DNA of 64,000 bases from Bretschneidera sinensis (lineage: Eukaryota; Streptophyta; Magnoliopsida; Brassicales; Akaniaceae): the NCBI GenBank assembly GCA_023935145.1, contig CM043698.1, positions 64,564,001 through 64,628,000 of the forward strand, in the 5' to 3' direction. This document shows positions 1 to 13,189 of the stretch, piece by piece (positions within the stretch are counted from its first letter, which is position 1; every line of letters starts with the position of its first letter). Both the position numbers and the translations under genes were made by a program. The notes under the pieces are model-generated. The model had not been told where the DNA came from and searched no databases. It saw nothing but the letters and a program-made list of their open reading frames with translations.

Positions 1-1066
1 ATACATGCTTATTCCCTCGTTCCAGTGTCAACTGGACTGATTATAACCGAAATTGAGCCGAACTTTCTCGGGAATAATATTGATACAAATTCAATATTCA
101 AGAGTCGTAAATAAAACAATTAGGAGTCAAAGGGATTAAAATAAAATTCACATAACAGTCAAGGGACCAATAATAGAATTTGGCCAAAATTTTTGGACGC
201 AGTAAAATTCTTCTAGCATAATGTGTAAACAGTAATAGGAAAATACTCTAATTAATACAATAAGTTGGTAGTATTATTTAAAAATACAATGGTTATGTTT
301 ATTTTTTAATCCCATACTTATATTGACATTATCAATAAAACTTCTCAAAATTACAAATAAAGTTTTTGATTGATTTAAACCATTGAATTTAAATCCGAGC
401 CTTTAAATCATTAGGCTTAAATCCGAACAAACCAAGAATTTTTGAACATTTAACGACCAAATCATAAAAAATAAAAAATAAAAAGAATCATTGAAGGATC
501 AAGTACACACCGAACGCACGCAGACGGCTCAATAAACAAGAATGAAATAGATCCAAAAAGTAAAAATTCTGGCCGTGACTCTAACCAGATACAATGATAA
601 AAGACATTAAAGAACATATGCATTTTTTATTAAAAAAAATATATAACAAATGCATTTAACCAACAAAATGAACTGACAAGAAAATCACTATGAAACAGTA
701 AAGCATGTTACATTTTAAACCAGTCACGTCAACCGTAATGCATTCAAAGGGTGGCCAAAATTAGACTGCATCACAAGCGCAGTCACTGTATTGAATAATG
801 TCATACAACAATGTGCCAAGCTATGATCACAGCTTCTACCAAAATCACTTCGCAGCACAGAAATTAAAATGCCACCCCGTAATCAGATTAAAAATATGAT
901 ATGTAAGCCTTAGCCAAACCCAAAAAAAATGTACTAAGCAATAACCAGAAAAATCTGATCTAGCAGTCTTTAGTTATGTATGAGCTGTCAACATTTTGCC
1001 AAGCACTATTGTTTCCTTGGCTTAAATTTAATTTGAAAGATATATATTAAAAAAAATTCATGTGAT
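1..1066. other. 3' flank of the PheRS alpha gene, no gene seen
   Basis: AT-rich sequence beyond the stop codon of the minus-strand synthetase gene. The part nearest 1066 presumably holds its 3' untranslated region. I see no open frame with recognisable protein content, no RNA gene and no clear transposon ends. Confidence 0.5.
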
Positions 1067-4000
1067 CTACTCAATTCCAATGCGACAAATTGGGTTTCGT
1101 TTGATGAGATCAAGATCAACCTGCAAGAAGAGGAAATAGCACTAGACATTATTTATTTGGAAAAAGAAAAAAAATTAACTTCACAGCTAGCAATGAGAAA
1201 GCATATGGTTGTACCTTGTGGCCAAACAGATCCCGAATGTTATCAACCCCATACAATATCATGGTCGGTCTGGTTCAAACAGTTAAAAGACAAAATCAAC
1301 ACTTTTTCAGTATTGTTTAGCATGAGTTTGAACTAGTACAGTTCATATAGCCATATGATCATATTAAAAACAGAAATGACTGAAATATTTCAATAAAATA
1401 ATTTCTTCCATTTCAAGAACAAAAAGAAAAATATAGTTTCTTACCTTTCTAGGGAAAGACCCCATGCAATAACTCGTACATCTTCTGGAAGTCCCATAGG
1501 AAGCAACATTTCAGGTCTGAACATACCAGAATTCCCAATTTCCACCCATTTCCCCAAGCCTTCATGATAACTGGTAAAAGAGAATATCTCGTAATAAATT
1601 TCTGCCTATCTAAAATGCAACCACCCACTTAAAAGAAATCCATAATTTGATACCTAAATATCTCCATGCTAGGTTCAGTATATGGATTGTAAGCAGGCTT
1701 GAAACGCAGCTTGGACATGCCTGAGAGCAGATCCAGATAGAAATCAGTTCACAACATTTTCTACAACACTCGTTATCCAACTGTGGCATAAAATACATAA
1801 TGGGTACAGAACACCAGGCAACGGCACCAACAGTAAAAAGCATCTACGTGTACATATTAATACTATCAAAATTCATTTATTGGACCTTAAAGAATTAGAG
1901 CCTCAGTGCCAATTTGTTCAGCACTAAAGCAGATAAAGTAAATAATTTTTGGCAGAATGTTGGTGCATTACCCAGACGTGAGAAAAAGTCATGGAGTACT
2001 CCAATTAAGTCGCCAAGAGTAAGCCCTCGATCACATACCAGACCTGAAACCAAAAGTGAGAATCCAGAAGTCAGCATAAGTGGTTTAAAAGGAGTCAGTC
2101 CTAACCAAGAGACAGCTGACTTATCCACATCTTGGATCTTCCTTCTCTCATTCTATACAGTGATGGCATTAAGTTGGTTTTATGTCAACATGAAGATGAT
2201 TTTCTCATGCACCCAAAAATATATGATTTTTTTCTTATTTTAATAACATTAAATAAAGGATTACTTCTATTTAGATTGAACAACATTGGTACTTGGACCT
2301 TACGACTCAACATGAAAAATATTATTGATGCTAACATCTTTTACTAACACAACTGAAATATAAATTTGAGTCATGCCAGGTCCAGAAGTTGGCTTCATGT
2401 TCCAATTGATCACTTTCTCATTTTGGAGCTCCAAATCCTCAATTCAGTTTAGAGTTTTATGACAGACCAACTGATTTGATAGATTAACATCTGTGTTAAT
2501 ACTCAAGGAAACCCTAACCATGCATGCATATATTAGATTCGATAATACCTTCTATCTGATGGAACTCTGCAAGATGAGTTCGGTCCACAGCTTCATTTCG
2601 GAAGACACGGTCTATGGAGAAGTACTTTTTTGGGGCAAAGGGTTTCTGCAGTGAAAATCAAAGAAAAATAAATCTAGACATTTCCAAATATAATGCCAAC
2701 ATCCTTGCAAGTAACAGCCAACGCCATGAAGATATGAAAACAGTTGAGGTAAGGGAAAAAGAGCACGTGCCCCGGAAATTTGATGAGTACAGGGTATCAC
2801 AGTATTTCAATTAAAAAACCAAAAAGGTTGTGTAGCAAGGACAAAAAGAAACAAGCTGAGCCTGAAACTCTTGTGAATTTTGTTTGCATTCAAAAATACA
2901 CATAAACAAATACAATATCAGGCATCCCCTTTAGAAATATAGCTGGACTAAAGTAGTACTAGAGAAAAACTAGCTTTGAAAAAGCGAACCACTCTAGAAG
3001 ATAAAATTGAAAGACATTTAAGAGACTTGTGAAAAATGCACAAAGACTTGAGAAAATAAAAATTTAAACGCAATCAAACCTGTGCTAGTGCATAAAGCAT
3101 CCTAGAGGAAACAGCAGTTGTGTGAGTACGCAGAAGATTTTTGTTTGCCTCCTCTCTTTTCCATTCATATGCATATCTTTATTTGAAAAAAAAATGATAT
3201 CATAATTGTTCTTAGCTACCTGTTGAGATAAGACATCAAAAGAGATAATGAAAAGATGTCATACCCCCTGGATCCATAACCACCAGACTCATGAACACAT
3301 TTCACCCGCTCAACGTAATCTTCCGGCAGTTCCCTCGTAGTAGAAGGAGCTACAGATTTACATGTCAAACAAAAATCAGGAGGATTTATCAAAGAAAAAA
3401 TATCAGGCAGTGACTAGGACCAAAGTTACCAGTTAAGCAACCAAGAGATTCAATACAAACAAACCTTTCAGGAAGAAAGTATCATGTGAATCGCGGGCAG
3501 GGTGCTGTTGTGGCTGGAACAATGCATCAAAATTCCAGAAGCTACAAGTTGAAACATAAACAGGTTAAGATCATACTGCCAGTTGTTACTTCTAAACCAA
3601 TAAGTTGTAAGCATCCAAGTACCAGGAGAGAAATACAAGAACTATTTGGCAAAGCATATTTTTTATCTTATCAGACACAGGAAAAGAACAAGCATGCAAA
3701 TTCAGCTTTATGACTATCCATCCAAACTCACCCTAAACAGTATATCACATAGAATGCAGTCAGGTATGTTTTAATGATCATCAAATGTGATTAATTAACC
3801 CATAGTGGAAATTTTCTTATCAGAAGCTCAATCAACAATCAATAGATGGAAGAAAATATAAGCATGCAGCAAACTCATCAAAAAAAAAATATAAGCATGA
3901 AGCTATAGATGGCAGTATTATCTACCTGCTTTCAACAAAATTGTTTGTTGGCATCTCCTCAAAACTGCACCCAGTACAGCAATATTATACATCAATGTCA

Positions 4001-5965
4001 GTCATGAAAACTGAAAAACTGGAAGAAAACATTTTTGAAAATCTGGAAGAAAACAGATATATGTATTGGAAGTCGCACCCCATCTGAAGAAATATGTCCT
4101 TTAACTGCTTCCGCACCTGAAATTATAAAAAAAAAATCTTAAATGTAGTAGTAATTAAAATGTGCAACATAAGCAATGTAATTCCCAAGCTAAAACAAAA
4201 ATATTAAGCATCCGTTCGTTTTAGAAAAACTGAAGGGTATGATACAAATAGGCCTTGTTTGGGTTTTATTAAATCCAACTTAAATCACCAAAACTTAAGT
4301 TTTTAACTCTTAAAAACTTTAAGTTTTGGTGATTTAAGCTTGATTTAATCAAGTATCCAAACAAAGCCATAGTAGATATTATTTTTTTAGAGGTTCATAT
4401 AATAGATATTATATCTATATACTAATTACGTACATGCACACATACATATCGGAAAAACTAGTGTTAATTAAGAATGTGCTTATACCATTACTGATATCAC
4501 CATTGTGTTGTATGATCCACGTAAGAACATTGCTTCCCTTCATTTGAAGTGGAAACTATCACAAGTTTCTTCCCCTTGTTTTCATGTTCAATTAAGAAAC
4601 ATCCAATTTAAGGTTGATTTAAGTTTCCTTTAGTTCTATCTATTCTATATAGCCTACATGATTCATGTCGCAACCACAATACTTAAAAAGTAACTCAGCA
4701 CAAAGGCACCACCAGCTTGGTGCTTCTTGGAAATTGATAATAGCTAATAAATCAAGCATTGTCAGCATGTTCAGCCACTGATAACTTGTTAATGAATTAA
4801 GCTCTCTATCACTCTATTAAAAGGTAAAAGACTAGTCCCACAATTATTTGCGGACCATATCAAGCATACAAGAAATGTTCATAATTGTTTTCCTACAAAA
4901 ACAAGGGATGAACATACGAAAAAAACGACATTATACATTAGCATTGTTGTTTCTGAGTAAATGTGTTCATCAAAAGTTTTTAAAAAAAATTGAATGCAAT
5001 TGAAGAGGGAGAGGGAGAGGGAGAGAGAGAAAAAAAAGTAATAGTTTCATCCTTACCTTGAGAAGCGGGTGAAGATGACCAGCTTCAGCAGGCTGTCCTT
5101 TAGCATTGAAATTATATTCTTTGAACTCTAGTTCCTTCCAATCCCCCCTGAAGACACAAAATATCATATAAATTCTTCAGTTGGATAATTTGCAAACACC
5201 AAGAACAGAACCTCTATATTTAAGAACAGATGAGCAACCACCGCCTGTGTTACATCTCCTGGAGTAATTGTTCTTATGAATAAACACGTCAATATTCACA
5301 CATGATGCTCAAAATAGAGACCCACAGTTAGGCTTATAAAAAACATGAAATTTATACACTGCTCTAGAATGCCTTGAAAAGTTACTATTTACAAGTGTAC
5401 GCACATAAATGTCTTCAAAAACAGCCGCCTAATTGTCCCATGCATTCCATGTATATTTAACCAATATGACATTTTGCAGGTGTAGATTTAAATATATAGC
5501 TTTATTGGTTGCGAACAAGCAGGAAGTCAAAGTAAAAAGATAAAAACAAATGATATTTTTTAGGACCTGCTACCAAACACAAGCTGCAAAGTGATTCCAA
5601 CTTCACATAGGCAAAAATCATTTGCACATTCAGAATAACAAAGTTCATCGTCTTACATGTTCCAACTGTTTTAACTTAGCAGCACCAAATTGTGTTGGCC
5701 AGTTCATATCTTATATGGCAGGGAAGAAGAGTTGTTTGAATCAAATTATATTTATGAAACAGGAAATCAAATCATATTGTCCGACTTCACATAGGCAAAA
5801 ATCATTTGCAAATTCAGAATAACAAAGTTCATCATCTTACATGTTCCAACTGTTTTAACTTAGCAGCACCAAATTGTGTTGGCCAGTTCATATCTTATTT
5901 GGTGGGGAAGAAGAGTTGTTTGAATCAAATTATATTTATGAAACAGGAAATCAAATCATATGGTT

Positions 5966-6041
<76 letters not shown>

Positions 6042-8840
6042 CATTATATCCATATATGTATCTATTTATATATCAAGCCACCAAGGTACCTCTGTAGATT
6101 TTCTCTAGTCAAATCAGTAGCAACTTTCTTTCTTTTTGGAGCATAATTAGGGCCTTTCCTTACTGAGTAGCCCTTCCATGTCCTAGAAAGAAAAAGAGAA
6201 GAAAGAAATGAAAATTTTCAAACAATGTCAATAGAAGAAACAGAATAAGTTCAGAAGAAAACTCCTCTATCATGATTGCAAAACCTCAGCAGCACTTACC
6301 AGTAAAAAGTCTCAGGTCCTAACTACTGAAATAAAGAGCACTAGGAAGGAAACTCAAACCAAAAGAAAAAGAAGGAAAATTAAGATGAGATGAGATGAGA
6401 TGAGATGAGATGATTACTGTGAAACAATAAGCTTTCTTGCTTTGAGAGTGTTAATATCATCTTTCTCAATTGCCTGGAGACAGAAATTGAAACAGAATAG
6501 TAAATTAAGGGGCAAATGCAAAATAAGAATTTATAAGTCTCATTTACATAAAGAGATGATAAATATTGAAGATCCGTAACACGAATGAATCATGTGGAAA
6601 CATAACCTGATTATGAGGAACCATAACCTAAGCTAAGGTGTGTAAGACATACACATGCGTAAAAGCACATGCGCAGGCCCACCCACCCACAGAAAAAACC
6701 ACAGAGAGAGAGAGAGAAGCCAGTGTCACAAGACCCTCCATTTATCCCACGCCTAAATCAGGTTACAGAATGAGAACATGATTACCCATTAAATCGTGCA
6801 TGCAGTGTGCGCACAGCCCATGCAGTATAAGAACGAGTAGGCCAACTAGCGTGCGCACAGCCACCCCAAACCAAGCAAGTTCCACCTCTATTAACTTTAA
6901 CAGAACCCAGTAGAAAACGAAAGGCTAAAAATTCAAACAAATTCGTTCAAACATATTGCATACATATAAACATGCAACAGAAACATGTGTTTTGTGGCTA
7001 TTCTATTCTGCATGCCCAAGTTAGCCTGTCTAATTGTCTTCTCTAATCGACTTCCCAGACATAAAATGAGATAATATCACACTCGTACACAAAGACTAGA
7101 GGCCGGCCAGTAGAATATTCAAAAACAAAAAAAAATGATTTAAATTTGTTCTTCTTAGCCTCACTCCTATAACATAATTGGTTTTGCCAAACAAGGTAGA
7201 TGTCTTACATTGATTAACAAACAGCATCCTACCATATAACACTCTATGACTTTCCCCATTTGTGCTATAGTGCTTTGCTTTTTTTTTTTTTTTTTGAGAA
7301 CTCATTCAAGAAAAACACAAACACAGTTCTCTACTTAATGCGCTATCATTATTGCTATTGGGAATCATCTAACGGGAAATTAGATAAGAATCCATAATTG
7401 AAGCTCAGAGGAAAAAAGGTTAGAAATAAAGATCATTAATCATTGTGAATGCATTGAAAGATTAACACACACCTTTCCATCTTGTATCCATAGAAGTGAA
7501 TCTTTCACCTTGTCTTCCACGTGTTGAACCTACAACAAACAAATGACTTCAAAATAATTCTGAAGAATGATTGCGATCAAAAGTGCAACTGAAACCACAC
7601 AAGTTACACTAGAATTATCAATTCCAAGCATGTTACCTTCCTGGACACTTGCTTTCCCATCTCCACCCACTTATTCTTTCCAGCCTGTGAGCAACCTATT
7701 TTGAAGACTGAAGGGGCAAGCTTTTTCTGCACAAATGCAGTTTCCACAACAAATATTAGGACTTGCTCACAATTAACATATAAAAGCTATTCTATAAGTA
7801 CAGATTCCAACTTACGAGGGAAAATAAAGAAGAAATAGAAAGATATCCATGATTTCTGCATATCCTAACTCTTACACTTAAGCAAAAATCAATCGTACCA
7901 TAGTGCCTTGAAGGTCCAAAACCGCTAAGAGGGGATCAATAGTCTTTTGAAGGAAGTGGAAATCACCTGTAGCTCATCTTTTGCAACGCTACCCTCTGGT
8001 GGCACGGCCAAGAACAGTTGTACTTCAGGTGATCCCTCAGCAGCATATCTTTCCCCCTCATCCGTAAGCACCCATGTCTCCCTTTTAATATCCTGTATAA
8101 TATTCAAACCATGCAAAAGTATATAAACCACATTTCATCATACTATATCAATTAAATTCCACCATACCCAAATTGCATTACATAATCTAGGAATAAAAAA
8201 ATTCATGAGTTATGATATCAGTCATTTAATATTTGTTATCTGCCTGCAAGGCTCTATAATTATACCAGCCTAATCACATGGAAATGGAAATTTATATACA
8301 TGAAAATACAATGTCTCATGCACAACAGACAATACGAACTGGATTTAAAAACCGTTAAGAGTCATTCTCCACCTCGATTATTCTTAGAAACCAAACAGAA
8401 ATGTAATTTTATTCCTATCATTTCAGAGCCCACAAAAAAATCACATCTAACTTGGGAAAAGCTAATCAAATGTTACTTGGGAAACCAGACTATCAAACCC
8501 TAAAACCTCAATACCACTTCAACTACACAATTTCACTACATCCTAATAGTCAGTTTTCTCCGCAACCAAACACAGCGTAACTGTTGAGCAACCACTGGGT
8601 TTTCGTGATTTTGAGGACACACATAAGAACATATAAATAAATACATTCATACGTATAAAGAGGTGTGTATGTAAATTGTAAATATGGAAGTACCTGCGCA
8701 TCGATGTAGCGGAAACCATGGAGGCTCTTGATGACATTGACAACGTCGTTGTGGTCGAATCCGCGATCGGTTGCGAACTGACCCGAGTCCACGATCTCTT
8801 CGTGGTTTTCTAAATACCCTAAAATCGCCGCCTCCGCCAT
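1067..8840 (-). CDS. Phenylalanine--tRNA ligase alpha subunit, cytosolic (18 exons)
   Basis: Alpha subunit of the cytosolic alpha2beta2 phenylalanyl-tRNA synthetase, a class II enzyme that charges tRNA-Phe. Coding exons read on the minus strand: 8840-8694, 8092-7967, 7726-7637, 7529-7473, 6473-6418, 6182-6090, 5147-5057, 4116-4079, 3964-3926, 3541-3465, 3349-3265, 3176-3080, 2645-2549, 2043-1972, 1720-1654, 1570-1445, 1269-1215, 1120-1067. They sum to 1467 nt (488 codons plus stop), close to the roughly 485 aa of plant homologues. All junctions are GT-AG and keep phase. The N-terminal winged-helix region starts [15 protein letters not shown]. Class II motif 2 is [19 protein letters not shown] (F347 onward), and motif 3 ends in GLSLERPTM with R453. 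An in-frame ATG four codons upstream (8852) is less likely by homology to the usual MAE start. No frameshift or stop was found, so the gene looks intact. Confidence 0.95.
4251..4368. mobile_element. Tourist-like MITE (118 bp) in a PheRS alpha intron
   Basis: A near-perfect fold-back element in the intron between the exons at 4116-4079 and 5147-5057. The left end is GGCCTTGTTTGG; the right end read inverted is GGCTTTGTTTGG. The arms (AAATCACCAAAACTTAA and its inverse) pair almost throughout. The trinucleotide ATA flanks both sides (4248-4250 and 4369-4371), a 3-bp target duplication of PIF/Harbinger size, although TTA/TAA is more usual. It has no coding capacity. Confidence 0.7.
5601..5961. 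repeat. 184-bp tandem duplication in a PheRS alpha intron
   Basis: The sequence beginning CTTCACATAGGCAAAAATC at 5601 repeats at 5785 with only a few substitutions over about 180 bp. Divergence is low, so the duplication is recent. It is intronic and lies directly against the following microsatellite. Confidence 0.9.
5964..6042. repeat. (TG)n(TA)n compound microsatellite
   Basis: Runs of TG then TA, interrupted by TGTGTGTG near 5998, within the same intron. Short open frames here are low-complexity artefacts. Confidence 0.9.
6384..6413. repeat. (GATGA)n pentanucleotide repeat
   Basis: About five copies of GATGA directly beside the donor site of the exon at 6473-6418 (minus strand), so it forms the very start of that intron. 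Confidence 0.8.
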
Positions 8841-9164
8841 ATCTAAGTGCAATTAACCTTACTTCCTTATCACTCTCTTCCACTCTTTCATTTCGTTTAT
8901 TCTTTTAACCTAAGTCAGTACGCAGTCACCAAAATCACCAGGCACTTTGATTCGAGCCGAACCGGAGATGAACCGAATTTCGAACCGCACCTGAATTAAA
9001 AGAAAACTGAATTCAAACTCCAAATGATTTTCTAAAAATAAAATAATAAATATATATTTAAAATAAAATAAATAAATTTAATATTTGTATTTTACAATTA
9101 AAAATAAATAAATATTTTTTATAATAAATATTTAATATATAAATAAATATATTATATTTATAAT

Positions 9165-9330
9165 ATTTATTTAATTTATCAATTAAATTGAGTTGGCTCG
9201 CGAGCCTAACTAACTGTGTTCGACATAGCTCGAATTCGGTTCGATAAGTTAATAAAATCAAAATCACAATTCAAATTTGTTTTGATCAAGTTTCAAATCG
9301 AAATTTTTAAACCGAACTTCTCAAACAAGT
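9165..9330 (+). repeat. Dispersed repeat, copy 1
   Basis: Contains AATATTTATTTAATTTAT followed by AGCTCGAATTCGGTT and CAAAATCACAATTCAAATT. The same string of motifs recurs on the opposite strand at about 26770-26960, so this is an interspersed repeat family. The class is not evident; GAGCTCG/CGAAC motifs of this kind are common in plant non-autonomous DNA elements. Confidence 0.6.
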
Positions 9331-10768
9331 GAAAATGCTCCACTCAGTCTCACTCCTAGTCACTAGTAACAACTTTGATTTTCTCCTTTTTAAAAAAAAA
9401 AAAAAAACAAAATATGCCTTCTGGGAGAAGGGATCAGACTTATTGAGTTTGGGCTCATATTAACTAGGCTTTTCATGTATATATATATATACATGGTCAT
9501 CAAGGTCCCAAGAAGACAAAATTTTGATGCAAAATATTACTAGCATGCACTTTCTTTTATGTTATGCGAGATTTAACCTTTATAAGTAGAGGGTTAAAAT
9601 TTAGAGTTGTGATCCTATGAAATCGGTCCATGATAATTACCACAAATTCGTGAATCTTCATTAATAACAATAAGAAAATATAGTAATAATTATGTTAAAA
9701 ATACCCAATAAAAAATAAATGATAAGGTTTGGTATAAAAATTACTAGATTTTTCAAAATTACTTCTAAAGCTTATAGAGTCTGTAGTAGTTATCACACAT
9801 CCAGTTCCGTGAGGCCACGCCATCACTTTAAAATTTAAATGGGTGGAAAGGAAGAAGAAAATAGATTTAGGGTGCGAAGAGTGTAGAAAAGAGAGATAGA
9901 GAAGGTTAATGTGTTGATTTCAAAAATAATTAAGAAATAGGGGTCTAATATGAGGGTGGAGAGGCTTTGAAATACTGAAAAATTACTCAAATTTGTGTAA
10001 ACATAGAGAAAGCATTTGTTAAATAGTCGTATAGGTGAGAGATAAGATGATCAATTTTGTCATTTTGATTTGGCACAAGAAGTTGTCAAGTATAGGGATG
10101 AAGAGGAGAAAGATAAAAATGATTGAGATTATCTTTATTTAAAAATTAAACTGAATGTTAAGTTCATGATAAGATTGGATGTCATTAAGACAAATTTAGA
10201 TTTGTATATTTTTCATTTGATGATACGTCGTTCAATATTATCATGAACTTAATTTCATTTTCATTCTCAAATGTAGAATATTCAAATCCAAGATATAAGA
10301 AAAAATAAACACATTTAATTTTTTTTTTGTAAATAACAAAAAATATTCTCTGTGTAAAATGATTTTCACCTTGCATTTTTCACTCGATCAAATGATTATT
10401 TTTTTAATTTTTAATTAAAAAATTCCAAATGCATTTTCATAAATATTCAAAAATAATTTTTTAACTCGTGTTACCAAAGTTCACACGTATTGATCATAGA
10501 ATCAATGCCATGCACGCGTTGGTCATTAAATATCAACGTACCTTATTTTTTCTCTCTTTTATGGCTATGTTACGGAATTTGATCATTTGTGAACAACTAA
10601 ATCATATATGGAGGCAACATTAATTGAATAATTTGTGATTTATTTTTTGAGAGTCTAATGAATAAGTAATTATTGTTTAATGTTTTTTTTTTTATGGGTG
10701 AAGTTGACAGAAGGAAAAAATTTGATACAACCCTATAATATAGGATTATCATTAATCCATTTTAAAAC

Positions 10769-10774
10769 AATGAG

Positions 10775-10812
<38 letters not shown>
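10769..10812. repeat. (TA)n microsatellite
   Basis: About 20 uninterrupted TA units. Confidence 0.9.
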
Positions 10813-10817
<5 letters not shown>

Positions 10818-11725
10818 GAAATCAGATAATATCTATATACGTAAAGTACAACATACTTAATGATTTCCTTTAAAATAAATGGAACACTGTTTTAGTATTC
10901 AATTACTGGGGTGTAATGGAATTATTATTGAACACCTTAATTTGTTACATATGTACCTTAAGAATAAGGAATAGAAGTCTTCAATAGGTTAGGACATTGG
11001 GGAATTTTAGTACGCACCAGGTGTAATATACTATATTTGCACCGGGTGAAAATTTCCCTTGCTAGTTTACCGACCTTATAGATATCAAAGATTGTTGTGT
11101 AGGGGATATGAACTAGGGTAGTTTAGATCATTATTGTAAATAGAATAGCAAATTGTAGTTCTTTAAAGTTAAATTTATTAAAAAAAAAGAAATAATATCA
11201 TTAGACGTCTTTGAACTATTGTGTTATAACCCATAAAATCCTAAACTGTGAATTTGAGATCAAATTTCTTGAATTTTCAATTAATTCCAATGTTTACTTT
11301 TCAAATATTTTTCATTGATGAAATTGTCTTAAAAATTTAACAGTACAAAGGATTTGATCATTATTTTTCTGTACACATATAAATAAATGTGATATCATAA
11401 GAAAAAAAATATAAGAATTATATACTAAAAATATTTATATATTATTTTTTAACTACTAAAAAAATTAAAAATCACAAAAAATATCACGAAAGTTGAAATT
11501 CTCAAAAAATTTGGATAATCTTCAAATGGTTTCAATTAGTGTACTCAACCATATCAAAGTGAAAAAAATATTGATAAAGATTATAACATTTCAATTAATT
11601 AAAGTTTGAAAATCTTTGGTACAAATTCATAATTTAGAGATTTATGTGTTAAAGGATAAATGTACAAAAATCTCTTCTGCAATTTACCCAATTATAAATA
11701 ATAAAGTATATTTTTCATAAATGAG

Positions 11726-12666
11726 TAGGGCTGGGGACAGTTCGGATATCCGATTTGGATAAGATTTTTTTAATCCGATCCAAAATTTTCATATCATTAG
11801 CAATTCGATTTTGTATTCGATTTGTAAATTTCGAATACATGATCAATCGGTTATCCAGAAGTTTAGAATCGTTTTTCACCTTATTTAGATTTTAATAAAA
11901 AAAAATATAAACAAAAAAACAACTAATTTCAACAATATTCGATCTGATCAAATTCCCAACAAACTAAAACATTACAACATTCACACGAATCATGATGCAA
12001 CTAAACCAGAAATTGTAGTCATAACGAACAACAAAAGAAATTAATGAGAAAACCACAGTAATAGTTGTTCACAAGCTCATCAAAAGCTTGGTAGATATTT
12101 CAAAAGCAAGGAAGACCATGTTTGTTTGTTAAAGAAGTCTTTATATGGTTTGAAGTAATTATTGTCGAGGGCGTGCCTGCGTTTACAAGAAAGAGTGACA
12201 GAAAAAGAGAAAAAGAAAGAAAGACTAAGATGAGATAGAGAGATTCACGTGATAGCGAAAGGGACCGCAGAGTAATTGTGTAAGGAATGAGAAGGATATT
12301 TTCTACTAAGGTGGGGAAGGGACGGGAAAGGATGAGATTAGGGTTAGGGTAAAAAATAAGTTTAAATAGTGGGGTAAAAGGGTTGGTTTTTTGGGTTTAG
12401 GTTTAGTGGAGTGGGATGGGCTTAAGCTTTGAGTTAAAGAACTGTGGGTTTGGGTTTTAGGATTGTGTTGAGTTTAAATTTAAAAAAAGCTGGTGGTGGA
12501 AGCTATTGGATTGGGTTAGATAACTGCTTTATAAAAAATTCATGATCTCATTTGAACTAATATTTGAATTTTTTAAAAATATCTGATCTGAAAAATTTCA
12601 GATATTTTATTTTTCGATTTAAATCGGTTCAAATATCTTGTTCGAATCGATTGTTAACCAGCCCTA
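11726..12666. mobile_element. Non-autonomous hAT element (941 bp)
   Basis: Begins TAGGGCTGG and ends CCAGCCCTA, a 9-bp terminal inverted repeat of hAT style. It is flanked by TAAATGAG (11718-11725) and AAAATGAG (12667-12674), an 8-bp target duplication with one mismatch. Both subterminal regions carry repeats built on GATATC/GATCCGA/AAATCGGTT, as hAT ends often do. The interior (about 12150-12480) is purine-rich and contains no transposase frame, so the copy is non-autonomous. Confidence 0.75.
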
Positions 12667-13025
12667 AAAATGAGACTGCCTTGTTCTTTCCGTTAGATAG
12701 AATTGAATGGTTTGTTTAATTGCTGACAGGAAATTTGAAGCACATCTTTTAGTATATGAATAAATAAAACCCAAATACTTTTTATATTTCATTTAACTTT
12801 TAAAGTATAAATTAATCTTCATTTGATGGCAATTGCTGTTAGAATAAGTAATTATCACTTGATATCTAGATGTTCTTTTTTTGTTTTCCTTTTTCCCCGC
12901 AAATTCTCTGCTATTAATCTAGATTTGATGACCATGATTGTTAAGAGAATGTTGGAACCACAACTATCATTAATTTGATGAAATGCTGTTCAACATTTTC
13001 ATTTCCTTCTCGAACCTGAGCCATT

Positions 13026-13189
13026 GTTAGTTGTGAAGGGACTACCAACTGCAGATGAAATGATAGGAAAGGCAGATAAATTGGGGTGCTGCAATCAGCA
13101 GTTACCGCTTGAAGCTTCTGCAATGTTTTGGGAGAATCCAGGGATCGTTCGTCTTCTGGCTTCTATTTTTCCAAAAGGATTACGTAGCT
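13026..13189 (+). pseudogene. Orphan terminal-exon-like remnant, identity unknown
   Basis: A plus-strand frame preceded by a splice-acceptor-like TTGTTAG runs about 53 codons to a TAA at 13187-13189. It includes LPLEASAMFWENPGIVRLL and ends FPKGLRSFLK. The amino-acid composition is protein-like, unlike the AT-rich surroundings, but I do not recognise the family. No upstream exon was found; a hAT element ends about 350 bp to the left and may have disrupted the locus. It could be the last exon of a decayed gene. Confidence 0.4.

Larger units (their letters stand above)
8853..11725. other. Intergenic AT-rich DNA upstream of PheRS alpha
   Basis: The first one or two hundred bases left of the synthetase start should hold its promoter and 5' UTR. 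The rest is AT-rich, with a dispersed repeat at about 9165-9330 and a (TA)n run at 10769-10812. I recognise no gene. The 63-77 aa open frames here have AT-driven composition and no recognisable motif. Confidence 0.5.

Noticed and set aside
3486..3713. Plus-strand open frame over the synthetase gene (and similar ones at 2614-2814, 5622-6108).
   Set aside because: They lie antisense to confirmed PheRS exons, introns or a microsatellite and show no protein motifs.
12331..12350. GGGTTAGGGT run that resembles telomere repeat.
   Set aside because: Only about two imperfect units inside a hAT element; plant telomere repeat is TTTAGGG in long arrays.
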